64,000 nt of DNA, taken from positions 1,054,001 to 1,118,000 of the forward strand of contig NZ_CP121668.1 in the NCBI RefSeq assembly GCF_029714425.1, given 5' to 3'. The DNA comes from Bradyrhizobium sp. CB2312. GTDB lineage: Bacteria; Pseudomonadota; Alphaproteobacteria; Rhizobiales; Xanthobacteraceae. Positions 54,186-63,108 of the stretch are shown here, piece after piece; position 1 is the stretch's first letter; each line of letters opens with the position of its first letter. The notes under the pieces were generated by a model. The model had not been told where the DNA came from, made no database searches, and saw only the letters and a list, made by a program, of their open reading frames with translations. Both the position numbers and the translations under genes were made by a program.

Positions 54186-55312
54186 CGCGCGTGCCAGTCT
54201 TGAAGGCGATCTCGATCGCCTGCTTCGCCTTCCTGCTCGGAGGCGTCGCGCCTGCCGCTGCCCAGCTCGATCAGGATCCTGACGCGCTGCTCGACAGCGC
54301 GGAAAAGGCCATGCAGGATTCCGGCGACAGCCTCCGGCAGAAGGAATCCGGCAAGAGCCTGAACAACCAGTCCGATGCGATCCAGAAGCTCGAGGAATAC
54401 AAGCGCGCGACCGAACGCAGCCAGTCCTCCAATCGCGATCGTTCCGTCATCACGCAGCGCGATCTCGACGACCTCCTGAAGCAGATCGAGAAAGCCGCGC
54501 GCGAAGGCAATAAAGAAGCCGCCCAGCGCCTGCTCGAGCAGCTGGCGCAGATCATGGAAAACCTCCAGATGGCGCAGCCCGGGCAATCCGGAGACAGCGA
54601 GATGGAGCAGGCGCTGAACGAGCTCAGCGACATGATCCGCAAGCAGCAGCAATTGCGCGACAAGACCTTCAAGCAGGGCCAGGATTCCCGGCGCGATCGT
54701 TCGCGTGGCAAGCAGGGCGATCAGTCGATGTCGGACCTGCAGCAGGACCAGCAGGCGCTGCGCGACCGCCTGAAGAAGCTTCAGGACCAGCTCGCCAAGC
54801 GCGGCCTCATGCAGAAGGGGCAAAAGGGTCAGAATCAGAAAGGCCAGCAGGGTCAGCAGGGCGACCAGGGCCAGCCCGGCCAGGATGGCGATCAGGACGG
54901 TGATGACGATGGCGGTCTGGACGCTGCCGACGGCGCCATGGGCGACGCCGGCTCGAAGCTCGGCGAGGGCAATGCCGACGGCGCCGTGGACTCCCAGGGC
55001 AAGGCTCTCGAGGCCTTGCGCAAGGGCGCGCAGAAGATGGCCGAGGCGATGCAGCAGGGCGATGGCGAGGGCCAGGGCGACGGCCCCGGCAACCGCGCCG
55101 GCCGTCAGCAGAGCGGCAGCAACCAGACCGATCCGCTCGGCCGCCCGCTCCATGGCCGCGATCTCAGCGACGACTACACGGTGAAGATCCCCGGCGAGAT
55201 CGATGCCCAGCGCGTCCGCCGCATCCTCGAAGAGCTCCGCCGCCGCCTCGGCGATCCTTCGCGCCCGCAGATCGAGCTCGACTATATCGAGCGGCTGCTG
55301 AAGGATTTTTGA
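54173..55312 (+). CDS. DUF4175 (TIGR02302) protein, C-terminal part with signal peptide
   Basis: This 379-residue product overlaps the preceding gene by 13 bases in another frame. It begins with a credible Sec signal peptide (MRKLARVPVLKAISIACFAF, cleavage after APAAA). The C-terminal family region follows: a helical ITQRDLDDLLKQIEKAAREG module, a Gln/Gly/Asp-rich low-complexity stretch (about residues 215-250), and the conserved end DDYTVKIPGEIDAQRVRRIL with DYIERLLKDF. A frameshift joining both frames would give one protein, but the signal peptide argues that the second half is separately exported. ATG 54173 has only a weak ribosome site. Confidence 0.72.
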   Translation: MRKLARVPVLKAISIACFAFLLGGVAPAAAQLDQDPDALLDSAEKAMQDSGDSLRQKESGKSLNNQSDAIQKLEEYKRATERSQSSNRDRSVITQRDLDDLLKQIEKAAREGNKEAAQRLLEQLAQIMENLQMAQPGQSGDSEMEQALNELSDMIRKQQQLRDKTFKQGQDSRRDRSRGKQGDQSMSDLQQDQQALRDRLKKLQDQLAKRGLMQKGQKGQNQKGQQGQQGDQGQPGQDGDQDGDDDGGLDAADGAMGDAGSKLGEGNADGAVDSQGKALEALRKGAQKMAEAMQQGDGEGQGDGPGNRAGRQQSGSNQTDPLGRPLHGRDLSDDYTVKIPGEIDAQRVRRILEELRRRLGDPSRPQIELDYIERLLKDF

Positions 55313-55324
55313 CGTCACCCGCAG

Positions 55325-55426
55325 TGTCATCGCCCGCGAAGGCGGGCGATCCAGTACTCCGAAACGGTTGTGATTTGACCGATAGGCTGCGGCGTACTGG
55401 ATGCCCCGCCTTCGCGGGGCATGACA
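55325..55426. repeat. Double-hairpin palindromic repeat
   Basis: The outer ends TGTCAT and ATGACA, inner CCAGTAC/GTACTGG, and two independent hairpins CGCCCGCGAAGGCGGGCG and GCCCCGCCTTCGCGGGGC form a cruciform-capable element between two convergent genes. It may terminate transcription from both sides. Confidence 0.8.
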
Positions 55427-55452
55427 GCGGAATGTGTGGCTGCTGTTGCCCG

Positions 55453-55827
55453 CTACCCCTTCTTCGCCGCCAGCGCGTCCGCCACCGCGGTGCGGATGTC
55501 GGCCACCGAGAACGGCTTTGTCACGACGTCATGCACCAGCGCATTGAGGTTCGAGGCGCGCTCGCGCTGGTCGGCAAAGCCGGTCATCAGCAGGATGGTG
55601 AGGTCGGGAAAATCGCGCGCGGCCGAGAGCGCCAGCGCGATGCCATCCATGACCGGCATCTGGATGTCGGTGAGCAGCAGGTCGAACGCGCCGTCCTCGC
55701 GGGTCAGGATCTCCAATGCCTCGGCGCCGTCCTGCGCGGTGACGATCTCGTGGCCGTCCATGGCGATGGCGCGCGCCACCAGCTGGCGCATCGAATCCTC
55801 GTCGTCGGCGATCAGGATTTTCGGCAT
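55453..55827 (-). CDS. Single-domain response regulator, CpdR-like
   Basis: This 124-residue receiver domain without an output domain has acidic pocket ADDED, phosphoacceptor aspartate in LLLTDIQMP, threonine MTGFAD and lysine TKPFS. In Caulobacter and rhizobia, CpdR is a single-domain regulator that in its unphosphorylated form directs ClpXP to the pole to degrade cell-cycle proteins. The match in length, sequence pattern (VARAIAMDGHEIVTAQDG) and the neighbouring division genes support CpdR, but other single receivers exist. Confidence 0.78.
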   Translation of the reverse strand: MPKILIADDEDSMRQLVARAIAMDGHEIVTAQDGAEALEILTREDGAFDLLLTDIQMPVMDGIALALSAARDFPDLTILLMTGFADQRERASNLNALVHDVVTKPFSVADIRTAVADALAAKKG

Positions 55828-55874
55828 GAGACCAACCTTGGGACCAACCTCCCGTGGAGAATACGCGAGATCAA

Positions 55875-56753
55875 TTATACGCTGCCGCCGGCGATGTCGC
55901 GTCGGTTGAAGAAGCGGACGTCGATGTTGCGGCCCTCCGGCGGCGGCGAGGCCAGGCGCGAGCGGAAGAAGGCGCGCTCGCCGGGTTGCAGCACGGTCTG
56001 TTCCAGCACGGTGTTCCAGGCGTAGATCTCCGCGCCTTGCGCGTCGCGCACGGCAAAGCGCAGCCGCGGGATATCGAGCGGCTTCTTGCCCTGGCCGACG
56101 ATCACGCCCTCGATCACCAGCACCTGCTTACCGTCCACGGTCTCGCTGGAGAGCTTGACGTCCTTGAAGGTGAGCCCGCGCAGATTTACCTCGAACCCGA
56201 CCAGCTTGTAGAACGCGGCGGTCTGCGGCAGCAGCCGCACCATGTCGCCGCGCCAGATGATCAGGGCCAGCACCAGCGCGCCCATGGCGGCGCAGGCCAT
56301 GGGCAGGCCGAAATGGGATTTGCGCGGCGTCGCGGCGGGGATCGGGCGGCTCACGCGCGCGCCGCGGCGGCTGAACAGGCCGCGGAACCAGGACTGGTGC
56401 TGTGCGCCGACCGCGTCCTCTTCGGCGGCGCGGGCGGCCGCCGACCACTCGTCCTCCATGTCCTTGGCCTCGTCGGCCGGCCAGTCGCTGGCGATGGAGG
56501 GGCTGTCGACGACGGGTGTATCGGCGGCACCGTCGTCCTTGGCGTAGGAGTTCCACTGCTCGGCGAGGTCGGACTGGTCCTCGGACTGGCTGGCTGCGGC
56601 CATGGCCGGAACGGATGCCTCCTCGATGGCATCATCGGCATAGGCAACCCAGGTCTCCTTGCAGCGGGAGCAGCGGACCGTCCGTCCGTTCGTCCCAAGG
56701 CTAGCGAGCTTGATGGCGTAGGATGTCGTACAATGCGGACAGACGATATGCAT
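55875..56753 (-). CDS. MJ0042-type zinc-ribbon membrane protein (DUF3426-like)
   Basis: This 292-residue protein begins with a zinc ribbon MHIVCPHCTTSYAI...VRCSRC. A long acidic disordered segment follows, then one transmembrane helix (GLPMACAAMGALVLALIIW, about residue 170), and a C-terminal beta domain outside the membrane (VNLRGLTFKDVKLSS, VIEGVIVGQGKKPLDIPRLRF) like DUF3426. The zinc ribbon faces the cytoplasm. It is divergent from ftsE. ATG 56753 places the ribbon at the N-terminus. Its role is unknown, but its position beside ftsEX is conserved in rhizobia as I know them. Confidence 0.85.
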   Translation of the reverse strand: MHIVCPHCTTSYAIKLASLGTNGRTVRCSRCKETWVAYADDAIEEASVPAMAAASQSEDQSDLAEQWNSYAKDDGAADTPVVDSPSIASDWPADEAKDMEDEWSAAARAAEEDAVGAQHQSWFRGLFSRRGARVSRPIPAATPRKSHFGLPMACAAMGALVLALIIWRGDMVRLLPQTAAFYKLVGFEVNLRGLTFKDVKLSSETVDGKQVLVIEGVIVGQGKKPLDIPRLRFAVRDAQGAEIYAWNTVLEQTVLQPGERAFFRSRLASPPPEGRNIDVRFFNRRDIAGGSV

Positions 56754-56928
56754 GGACACGGGCCTTGATGCACGGACTGGTCTTGACGATGCCCCGGCCA
56801 AGGAGAGCCGGGCGCTCTAAATGCTACAGGGCGACCGTTAACGAACCGGAAACCATAACGGTCGCACAACCCCTTGATCGCGTGTGGCGGGGTGCCGCGG
56901 CGCGGCCCCCTCTCGAACGGAGCTGAAC

Positions 56929-57588
56929 TTGGTTCGGTTCGAAAATGTCGGATTGCGTTACGGACTGGGGCCGGAGATCCTGCGCGACCTCAGCTTCCAG
57001 ATTCCAGCGCATTCGTTCCAATTCCTCACCGGCCCGTCGGGCGCCGGCAAGACGTCGCTGCTGCGCCTGCTGTTCCTGTCGCACCGGCCGACGCGGGGCC
57101 TCGTCAATCTGTTCGGCCACGACATCTCGCAACTCGGCAAGGACGAGATCGCCGATTTGCGCAAGCGCATCGGCATCGTGCTCCAGGATTTCCGCCTGCT
57201 CGACCACATGACCACCTACGAGAACGTCGCGCTGCCGTTCCGTGTCATGGGCCGCAGCGAGTCGAGCTACCGCAAGGAGGTCATCGACCTCTTGCGCTGG
57301 GTCGGGCTCGGCGACCGCATGGACGCACTGCCGCCGATCCTGTCCGGCGGCGAGAAGCAGCGCGCCGCGATCGCGCGCGCCGTGATCTCGCGGCCGCAGC
57401 TGTTGCTCGCCGACGAGCCGACCGGCAGCGTCGATCCGACGCTCGGCCGCCGCCTGCTGCGGCTGTTCATCGAGCTCAACAAGTCAGGCACCGCCGTCAT
57501 CATCGCCACCCACGACATCGGCCTGATGGACCAGTACGAGGCGCGGCGGCTGGTGCTGCATCAGGGACGGCTGCACGTCTATGAGTAG
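56929..57588 (+). CDS. ftsE: Cell division ATPase FtsE
   Basis: This 219-residue ATPase drives, with FtsX, the activation of peptidoglycan hydrolases at the septum. Walker A GPSGAGKTS, signature LSGGEKQR and Walker B LLLADEPTGSVDP are present, with VQFDFRLLDH replaced here by VLQDFRLLDHMT. I use the TTG at 56929, preceded by GGAG at 7 bases, because it yields the normal length and first strand VRFENVGLRYG. The gene overlaps ftsX by 8 bases. Confidence 0.94.
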   Translation: MVRFENVGLRYGLGPEILRDLSFQIPAHSFQFLTGPSGAGKTSLLRLLFLSHRPTRGLVNLFGHDISQLGKDEIADLRKRIGIVLQDFRLLDHMTTYENVALPFRVMGRSESSYRKEVIDLLRWVGLGDRMDALPPILSGGEKQRAAIARAVISRPQLLLADEPTGSVDPTLGRRLLRLFIELNKSGTAVIIATHDIGLMDQYEARRLVLHQGRLHVYE

Positions 57589-58549
57589 GACCGACGAGCG
57601 CGGCGTGCTGGTCGACCTCGGACAGGAGCGTCCGCAGCTTCCGGCCAAGGCGCGCAACATGTCGCCGATCGTGCCGCGCGCCTCGATCCATGGCCGCGCG
57701 CTGGTCGCCGTCGTCGCCATCATGACGTTCCTGGCGTCGATGACGACGGGCACGGTGCTCCTCGTCAGCGCCTCCGCCGCGGAATGGCAATCGGATGTCG
57801 CAAGCGAGATCACCATCCAGGTCCGTCCCCAGGCGGGGCGCGATCTCGATCGCGACACCGCGGCGGTGACCGAGGCGATGCGCGCGCAGGCCGGCATCGT
57901 CGAGGTCAAGCCGTTCAGCAAGGACGAGAGCGGCAAGCTGCTCGAGCCCTGGCTCGGCACGGGCCTGTCGATGGACGACCTGCCGGTGCCGCGCATGATC
58001 ATCGCGCGGGTGCAGCCCGGCACGCCGATCGATCTCGCTGCCTTGCGCGCGCGTGTGACGCAGGTGGCGCCAAGCGCCAGCGTCGACGATCACCGCGCCT
58101 GGATCGAGCGCATGCGCTCGATGACCAATGCCACCGTGCTCGCCGGCATCGGCATCCTCGCGCTCGTCATCGTCGCGACCATCATCTCGGTGTCGTTCGC
58201 GACCCGCGGCGCCATGGCGGCGAACCGCCCGATCGTCGAGGTCCTGCATTTCGTCGGCGCCGGCGACCGCTACATCGCCAACCACTTCCTGCGTCATTTC
58301 CTCCGCCTGGGGCTGGAGGGCGGCGTGATCGGCGGCGGCGTCGCCATGCTGGTGTTCGGCTTCTCCGAATCGATCGCCGGATGGTTTTCCGGCACGCCGG
58401 TCGGCGACCAATTCGCGGCGCTGCTCGGCACCTTCTCCCTGCGGCCGTCAGGCTATGTCGTGCTCGCGGTGCAGGCGGTGCTGATCGGCGCCATCACCGC
58501 TGCCGCCTCGCGCCAGACCCTGTTCGCGACATTGAATGACATTGATTGA
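57581..58549 (+). CDS. ftsX: Cell division membrane protein FtsX
   Basis: This 322-residue membrane partner of FtsE has an N-terminal cytoplasmic tail, a first helix (ALVAVVAIMTFLASMTTGTV), a periplasmic domain (residues about 70-170) that would contact hydrolase activators, and three further helices. The conserved ISVSFATRGAMAANRPIVEVLHFVGA segment contacts FtsE. It overlaps ftsE by 8 bases and is followed by a YdcF-type gene on the same strand. Confidence 0.93.
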   Translation: MSRTDERGVLVDLGQERPQLPAKARNMSPIVPRASIHGRALVAVVAIMTFLASMTTGTVLLVSASAAEWQSDVASEITIQVRPQAGRDLDRDTAAVTEAMRAQAGIVEVKPFSKDESGKLLEPWLGTGLSMDDLPVPRMIIARVQPGTPIDLAALRARVTQVAPSASVDDHRAWIERMRSMTNATVLAGIGILALVIVATIISVSFATRGAMAANRPIVEVLHFVGAGDRYIANHFLRHFLRLGLEGGVIGGGVAMLVFGFSESIAGWFSGTPVGDQFAALLGTFSLRPSGYVVLAVQAVLIGAITAAASRQTLFATLNDID

Positions 58550-58656
58550 GTGCGTTCTTCATCCTTCTCCCACAAGGGGAAGAGGGTGAAGAAACCGGAC
58601 TCCACTTCGTCTCAAAACGTCTTAAAATCATCTCGGGAAGGGATCACCGACATCAC

Positions 58657-59361
58657 ATGACCTCAAGGGCCGACGATCGATCGCCGAAAATGCCGCGCGG
58701 CTGGCTGCGGGCGGCATTGGTCTCGACGATCGCGTTCGCCTTCGTCGGCGCGGCGGCGGGCTTCATCGCGTTCCTGTCGCAACTACGGGGCGCCGAGATC
58801 GCCCCTAGCCGCAAGGCCGACGGCATCGTGGTCCTGACCGGCGGCTCCTCGCGGGTGTCGGACGCGATGGAGCTGCTGGCTGCCGGCTACGGCCAGCGGC
58901 TGCTGATCTCCGGCGTGCATCCGACCTCGACCGCGAGCGACATCTCCCGGACCCTGCCGGAGAACCAGTCCTTCATGCATTGCTGTGTCGATCTCGACCG
59001 CACCGCGGTCTCGACCCGCGGCAACGCGGCGGAGGCGCGGCGCTGGGCCGAAGGGCGCGGCTTCAAGTCGCTGATCGTGGTCACCTCGAACTATCACATG
59101 CCACGCGCGCTGGTGGAGTTCTCGCATGCGATGCCGGAGACGACGCTGATTCCGTTCGCGGTGGTCGGCGAGAAATGGCGCGAGGAGCCCTGGTGGACCT
59201 CGGCCTCGACCTTGCGGCTGCTCCTGTCCGAATATGTCAAGTATGTCGCGGCCGAGATCAGGGTCCGCCTGGAGGATTTCGGGATTGACCTTTCGCCCGA
59301 GATGTCGGAGCAGCCTCAAGGCCAGCAACCGAAGCGGCCCGCCACCGCACAGGCCAATTGA
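58657..59361 (+). CDS. YdcF-family (DUF218) membrane protein
   Basis: This 234-residue protein has one N-terminal membrane helix (ALVSTIAFAFVGAAAGFIAFL) and a DUF218 domain with GIVVLTGGSSRVSDAMELL, STRGNAAEARRWA and VVTSNYHMPRAL. Family members include SanA and ElyC, which affect envelope integrity and peptidoglycan at low temperature. It lies between ftsX and plsC, and its stop is adjacent to the plsC start, so it is in the same operon. Confidence 0.88.
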   Translation: MTSRADDRSPKMPRGWLRAALVSTIAFAFVGAAAGFIAFLSQLRGAEIAPSRKADGIVVLTGGSSRVSDAMELLAAGYGQRLLISGVHPTSTASDISRTLPENQSFMHCCVDLDRTAVSTRGNAAEARRWAEGRGFKSLIVVTSNYHMPRALVEFSHAMPETTLIPFAVVGEKWREEPWWTSASTLRLLLSEYVKYVAAEIRVRLEDFGIDLSPEMSEQPQGQQPKRPATAQAN

Positions 59362-59372
59362 TCGGACCCTCG

Positions 59373-60146
59373 ATGTTCCTGATTTTCCTGCGCTCGCTCG
59401 TGTTCAACGTGCTGTTCTACACCGTGCTGGTGTGCCTTGCGATCGTGGCGCTGCCGACCTTCGCATTGCCGCCGCGCGCCATGCTGACGGTCGCCCAATG
59501 GTGGGCGAAGGCGACGTTGGTGCTGATGCGCGTCGTCTGCAACATCAAGGTGGAATTCCGGGGTGCGGAGAAGATCCCGGCCGGGCCGCTGCTGATCGTG
59601 GCGAAGCACCAGTCGTTCTGGGAGACGTTCGTGTTGCCGGGCTTCTTCAACCGCCCGATCTTCATCCTCAAGCGTCAGCTGATGCAGATCCCGGTGTTCG
59701 GCCAATTCCTGGTCAAGACCGGCATGATCGCGATCGATCGCAATGCCGGCGTGAAGGCGCTCCTCGACATGACGCGCCGCGCGCGCGAGGCGGTGCGCAG
59801 CGGCCGCCAGCTCGTGATCTTTCCGGAGGGCACGCGCCGCGCGCCGGGCGCGCCGCCTGATTACAAGACCGGCTTTGCGCAGATCTATTCGTCCTGCGGC
59901 GTCGCCTGCCTGCCGATCGCGCTCAATTCTGGCCTGTTCTGGCCGCGCCGTACCTTCATGCGCTATCCCGGCACGCTGGTGGTGGAGTTCCTCGATCCGC
60001 TGCCGCCGGGCCTGCCGAAGGACGAGTTTCTCTCCCGCGTGCAGACGTCGATCGAAGACGCGACCGCCCGCCTCGTCGAAGCAGGGCGGAAAGAGCAGGA
60101 GCAGCTGATCGGCTCTGCGCCGAGCTATGCGCCGTCGGCGAGCTAG
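59373..60146 (+). CDS. plsC: 1-acyl-sn-glycerol-3-phosphate acyltransferase
   Basis: This 257-residue membrane-bound acyltransferase makes phosphatidic acid. One N-terminal helix is followed by the acyltransferase motif I, here KHQSFWETF, with glutamate where HX4D usually has aspartate. Motif III FPEGTR and motif IV LPIALNSG are present. I prefer ATG 59373 over the TTG 59358 that overlaps the ydcF-like stop. Its stop overlaps the convergent ChaC-like gene by 4 bases. Confidence 0.92.
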   Translation: MFLIFLRSLVFNVLFYTVLVCLAIVALPTFALPPRAMLTVAQWWAKATLVLMRVVCNIKVEFRGAEKIPAGPLLIVAKHQSFWETFVLPGFFNRPIFILKRQLMQIPVFGQFLVKTGMIAIDRNAGVKALLDMTRRAREAVRSGRQLVIFPEGTRRAPGAPPDYKTGFAQIYSSCGVACLPIALNSGLFWPRRTFMRYPGTLVVEFLDPLPPGLPKDEFLSRVQTSIEDATARLVEAGRKEQEQLIGSAPSYAPSAS

Positions 60147-60748
60147 CGGCTTTCGCTGTCTTCGTCGGGTGCGTGCAGCGAATGTGCTTCCCCATGCAGC
60201 ATGGTCGCGAGCTGATGCAATTGCGTGTCGCGAAAGCCCTCGGCCTCGATCGCCTTCACCGTCGCCGTGACGTAGTCGCGGTTGGCGCCGGACTGGCCGT
60301 GGCCCTGGATCACGTGGCGGTGCTGCTCGGCGAGCGACAGCCGGCCGGCATATTGGACATGGCCGCGGTCGACCACATAGGCGAGCGCGGGGACGCGCTG
60401 GCGCGCATCGTTCTCCAGCCACACCGAGCGCATCACCTCGCGATAGACCGAGGTGACCTGCTCGCGCGCGCGCAAGTAGGCGACGACGTCGGTGCGGTTC
60501 GTCTCGGCGACGCGGAAGGCAATGCCGCGGCAGGCGCCGCCGCGGTCGAGCCCGAGCACCAGGCCCGGCTTCTCCGGCGTGCCGCGATGCACGAAGGAAT
60601 AGACGCAGAGCGCTCGGTGCTCGCCGACCAGCCGCGCCGGGACGCGCTCCTCGAATTCGAAGCCCGGCCGCCACATCAGCGAGCCGTAGCCGAACACCCA
60701 GAGGTCGCCTTTGGCTGTGGTGATGGAGGGGAGGGTGATTTCCGACAT
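60143..60748 (-). CDS. Gamma-glutamylcyclotransferase, ChaC type
   Basis: This 201-residue enzyme of the ChaC family degrades glutathione to 5-oxoproline and Cys-Gly. The substrate-binding VFGYGSLMW and PEKPGLVLGLDRGG segments and the catalytic glutamate of the LRAREQ segment are present. GTG 60757 is an alternative, slightly longer start. It is single and convergent with plsC. Confidence 0.9.
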   Translation of the reverse strand: MSEITLPSITTAKGDLWVFGYGSLMWRPGFEFEERVPARLVGEHRALCVYSFVHRGTPEKPGLVLGLDRGGACRGIAFRVAETNRTDVVAYLRAREQVTSVYREVMRSVWLENDARQRVPALAYVVDRGHVQYAGRLSLAEQHRHVIQGHGQSGANRDYVTATVKAIEAEGFRDTQLHQLATMLHGEAHSLHAPDEDSESR

Positions 60749-60858
60749 TTCGGGCACGGCTACCAGAACCGGGCCCCCAAGCGAAGCGGATTCTCAGCCT
60801 TTCGGCGGGACCGGACCTCGCTTACATTTGACAAAATCTGGGGCCAAAGGGTCGCCGC

Positions 60859-62043
60859 ATGTCCGATATGACCGTTGCCGCAGGCCGGCGCTCCCGTTGG
60901 CGCCTTTTCATCGCACCCGTTCTCCTCCTGATCCTCGCCCTCGCGTGGAGCGGCTTCTGGTTCTTTGCGGCCTCGCAGGCCGAAGTGGCCGCGGATGCCT
61001 GGCGCGCGCAGGAGGCCAAGGCCGGCCGCATCTATGATTGCGCCAAGCGCTCGATCGCCGGCTTCCCGTTCCGCTTCGAGGTGCAGTGCTCCGGCGCCAG
61101 CGTCGCCCTGGTGTCGCAGAACGCCAGCAAGACGCCGTTCACGGCGAAGCTCGACAATATCCTGGTGGTCGCCCAAGTTTACGATCCCAGACATGTCATC
61201 GCCGAATTCTCCGCGCCGGCGACGCTGACCGATGGCATCACGCAAAACACCTTCGTGGTGAACTGGAGCAAGGGCCGCAGCAGCGTGGTCGGCTTGCCGG
61301 CGGTGCCGGACCGCGCTTCCATCGTGTTCGATGATCCCAGCGTCAACCGGCTCGACGGCAGCGTGCAGGTGCCGCTCGCCCGCGCCAAGCAGGTCGAGTT
61401 GCACGGGCGCCTGGCGGACGGATCGACCTCCGATCATCCTGTCATCGAGACCGTGCTTCACGTCGCGCAAGGCAGCATCCAGGGCGTTCACCCCCTGCTC
61501 GCCGAGCCGTTCGAAGCCGACACGCGCGCGAAGATCACCGGCCTTTCCGACCTCACGCCAAAGCCCTGGCCGCAGCGCTTCCGCGAGATCCAGGCCGCAG
61601 GCGGCCATGTCGAGATCGTGCAGTCGCGCATCCAGCAGGGCGAGATGATCGCGGTCGCGGCCGGCACGCTCGGCCTCTCCGCCAATGGCCGGCTCGATGG
61701 CGAATTGCAGATGACGGTGACGGGCCTCGAGCGCGTCATCCCCGCGCTCGGCATCGAGAAGATGCTGGAGGAGGGCGTGCCGCAGGCGACCCTCGACCGT
61801 GTCGCGCCCGGTATGAAGTCGCAGGACCTCAACAATCTCTTCGGTGCGCTTGATCGCGCCGTGCCCGGCCTCGGCAAGGTGATCAAGCAGAACGCCAATG
61901 CCGGCGTTGCCGCCGGAATCAATTCGATCGGCACCGAGAGCACGCTGGAAGGCAAGAAGGCGCGCAGCTTCCCGCTGAAATTCGTCGATGGCGCCGTGCT
62001 GCTCGGCCCGATCAAGGTCGGCCAGATCCCGCCGCTGTATTAA
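60859..62043 (+). CDS. DUF2125 exported/membrane-anchored protein
   Basis: This 394-residue protein has one N-terminal membrane helix (LFIAPVLLLILALAWSGFWFF) and a large periplasmic beta-rich domain with cysteines YDCAKRSIAGFPFRFEVQC. The central GIEKMLEEGVPQATLDRVAPG and the ending PLKFVDGAVLLGPIKVGQIPPLY match DUF2125. The function is unknown. Its position before tyrA is conserved in Bradyrhizobium as I know it. It is transcribed alone, divergent from the ChaC-like gene. Confidence 0.87.
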   Translation: MSDMTVAAGRRSRWRLFIAPVLLLILALAWSGFWFFAASQAEVAADAWRAQEAKAGRIYDCAKRSIAGFPFRFEVQCSGASVALVSQNASKTPFTAKLDNILVVAQVYDPRHVIAEFSAPATLTDGITQNTFVVNWSKGRSSVVGLPAVPDRASIVFDDPSVNRLDGSVQVPLARAKQVELHGRLADGSTSDHPVIETVLHVAQGSIQGVHPLLAEPFEADTRAKITGLSDLTPKPWPQRFREIQAAGGHVEIVQSRIQQGEMIAVAAGTLGLSANGRLDGELQMTVTGLERVIPALGIEKMLEEGVPQATLDRVAPGMKSQDLNNLFGALDRAVPGLGKVIKQNANAGVAAGINSIGTESTLEGKKARSFPLKFVDGAVLLGPIKVGQIPPLY

Positions 62044-62071
62044 ACACGGCACGCCCCGCCAAACGCTCCGT

Positions 62072-62157
62072 CGTCATGCCCGGGCTTGTCCCGGGCATCC
62101 ACGTCTCTGTTCAATCGCGGAAGCGCGTGGATGGCCGGGTCAAGCCCGGCCATGACG
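62072..62157. repeat. Palindromic repeat, family GTCATGGCCGGGCTTGACC, copy 2
   Basis: The arms CGTCATGCCCGGGCTTG and CAAGCCCGGCCATGACG enclose GGCATCCACG and CGTGGATGGCC. It separates the convergent DUF2125 and tyrA genes. Confidence 0.88.
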
Positions 62158-62169
62158 GAGAGAAACGCG

Positions 62170-63108
62170 CTATGGCTTCTTGCCGAGCCGCCCGTGCTCG
62201 CGCCCGAAATCGGCTGCCGCCGAATCCTGGCCGATCTCGACGATGCCGCGGCGGATGGCGCGGGTGCGGGTGAAATGGTCGAACAGCGCCTCGCCGTCGC
62301 CACGTCGGATCGCGCGGGTGAGCTTGGCGAGATCCTCGGTGAAGGTGCCAAGCATCTCCAGCACGGCTTCCTTGTTGGCGAGGAAGACGTCGCGCCACAT
62401 CGTCGGATCGGACGCCGCGATGCGGGTGAAGTCGCGAAAGCCGCCGGCGGAGAACTTGATCACCTCTGACTCCGTCACCTGCGCGAGCTCGTCGGCGGTG
62501 CCGACGATGGTGTAGGCGATCAGATGCGGCAGGTGGCTGGTGATGGCGAGCACGAGATCATGATGATCCGGCGTCATCACCTCGACCTTGGCGCCCATCG
62601 CCGCCCAGAACGCGCGCAGCCGATCGGTCGCCGCCGCATCGACGCCCTCCGGCGGCGTCAAAATGCACCAGCGGTTGATGAAGAGCTCGGCGAAGCCGGA
62701 ATCCGGGCCCGAATGCTCGGTGCCCGCGACGGGATGCGCCGGCACGAAATGGACGGTCTTCGGCAGATGCGGCGCCATGTCCCTGACCACCGCGCCCTTC
62801 ACCGAGCCGACGTCGGAGATAATAGCACCGGGCTTCAGATGATCGGCGATCTCCTTTGCCACCTCGCCGCAGGCGCCGACGGGAATGCAGAGGATGACGA
62901 GATCGGCGTCCTTCACCGCCTCCGCATTGGTCGCCACGACGTGGTCGACGATGCCGAGCTCCATCACCCGCGCGCGCGTCTTCTCCGAGCGCGCGGTGGT
63001 GACGATCTCGCCTGCCAGGCCCTGGAGCTTCGCAGCGCGCGCGATCGAGCCGCCGATCAGGCCGAAGCCGATCAGCGCGACGCGCTGGAAGTGTGGTGTC
63101 GCGCTCAT
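62170..63108 (-). CDS. Prephenate/arogenate dehydrogenase
   Basis: This 312-residue NAD(P)-dependent enzyme of tyrosine synthesis has N-terminal Rossmann motif [15 protein letters not shown]. The catalytic-histidine segment [13 protein letters not shown] and the substrate loop [21 protein letters not shown] are present. It has no ACT domain or chorismate mutase. The ATG overlaps the stop of hisC by 4 bases, so the two are co-translated. Cyclohexadienyl dehydrogenase (TyrC) is an equally valid name. Confidence 0.93.
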   Translation of the reverse strand: MSATPHFQRVALIGFGLIGGSIARAAKLQGLAGEIVTTARSEKTRARVMELGIVDHVVATNAEAVKDADLVILCIPVGACGEVAKEIADHLKPGAIISDVGSVKGAVVRDMAPHLPKTVHFVPAHPVAGTEHSGPDSGFAELFINRWCILTPPEGVDAAATDRLRAFWAAMGAKVEVMTPDHHDLVLAITSHLPHLIAYTIVGTADELAQVTESEVIKFSAGGFRDFTRIAASDPTMWRDVFLANKEAVLEMLGTFTEDLAKLTRAIRRGDGEALFDHFTRTRAIRRGIVEIGQDSAAADFGREHGRLGKKP

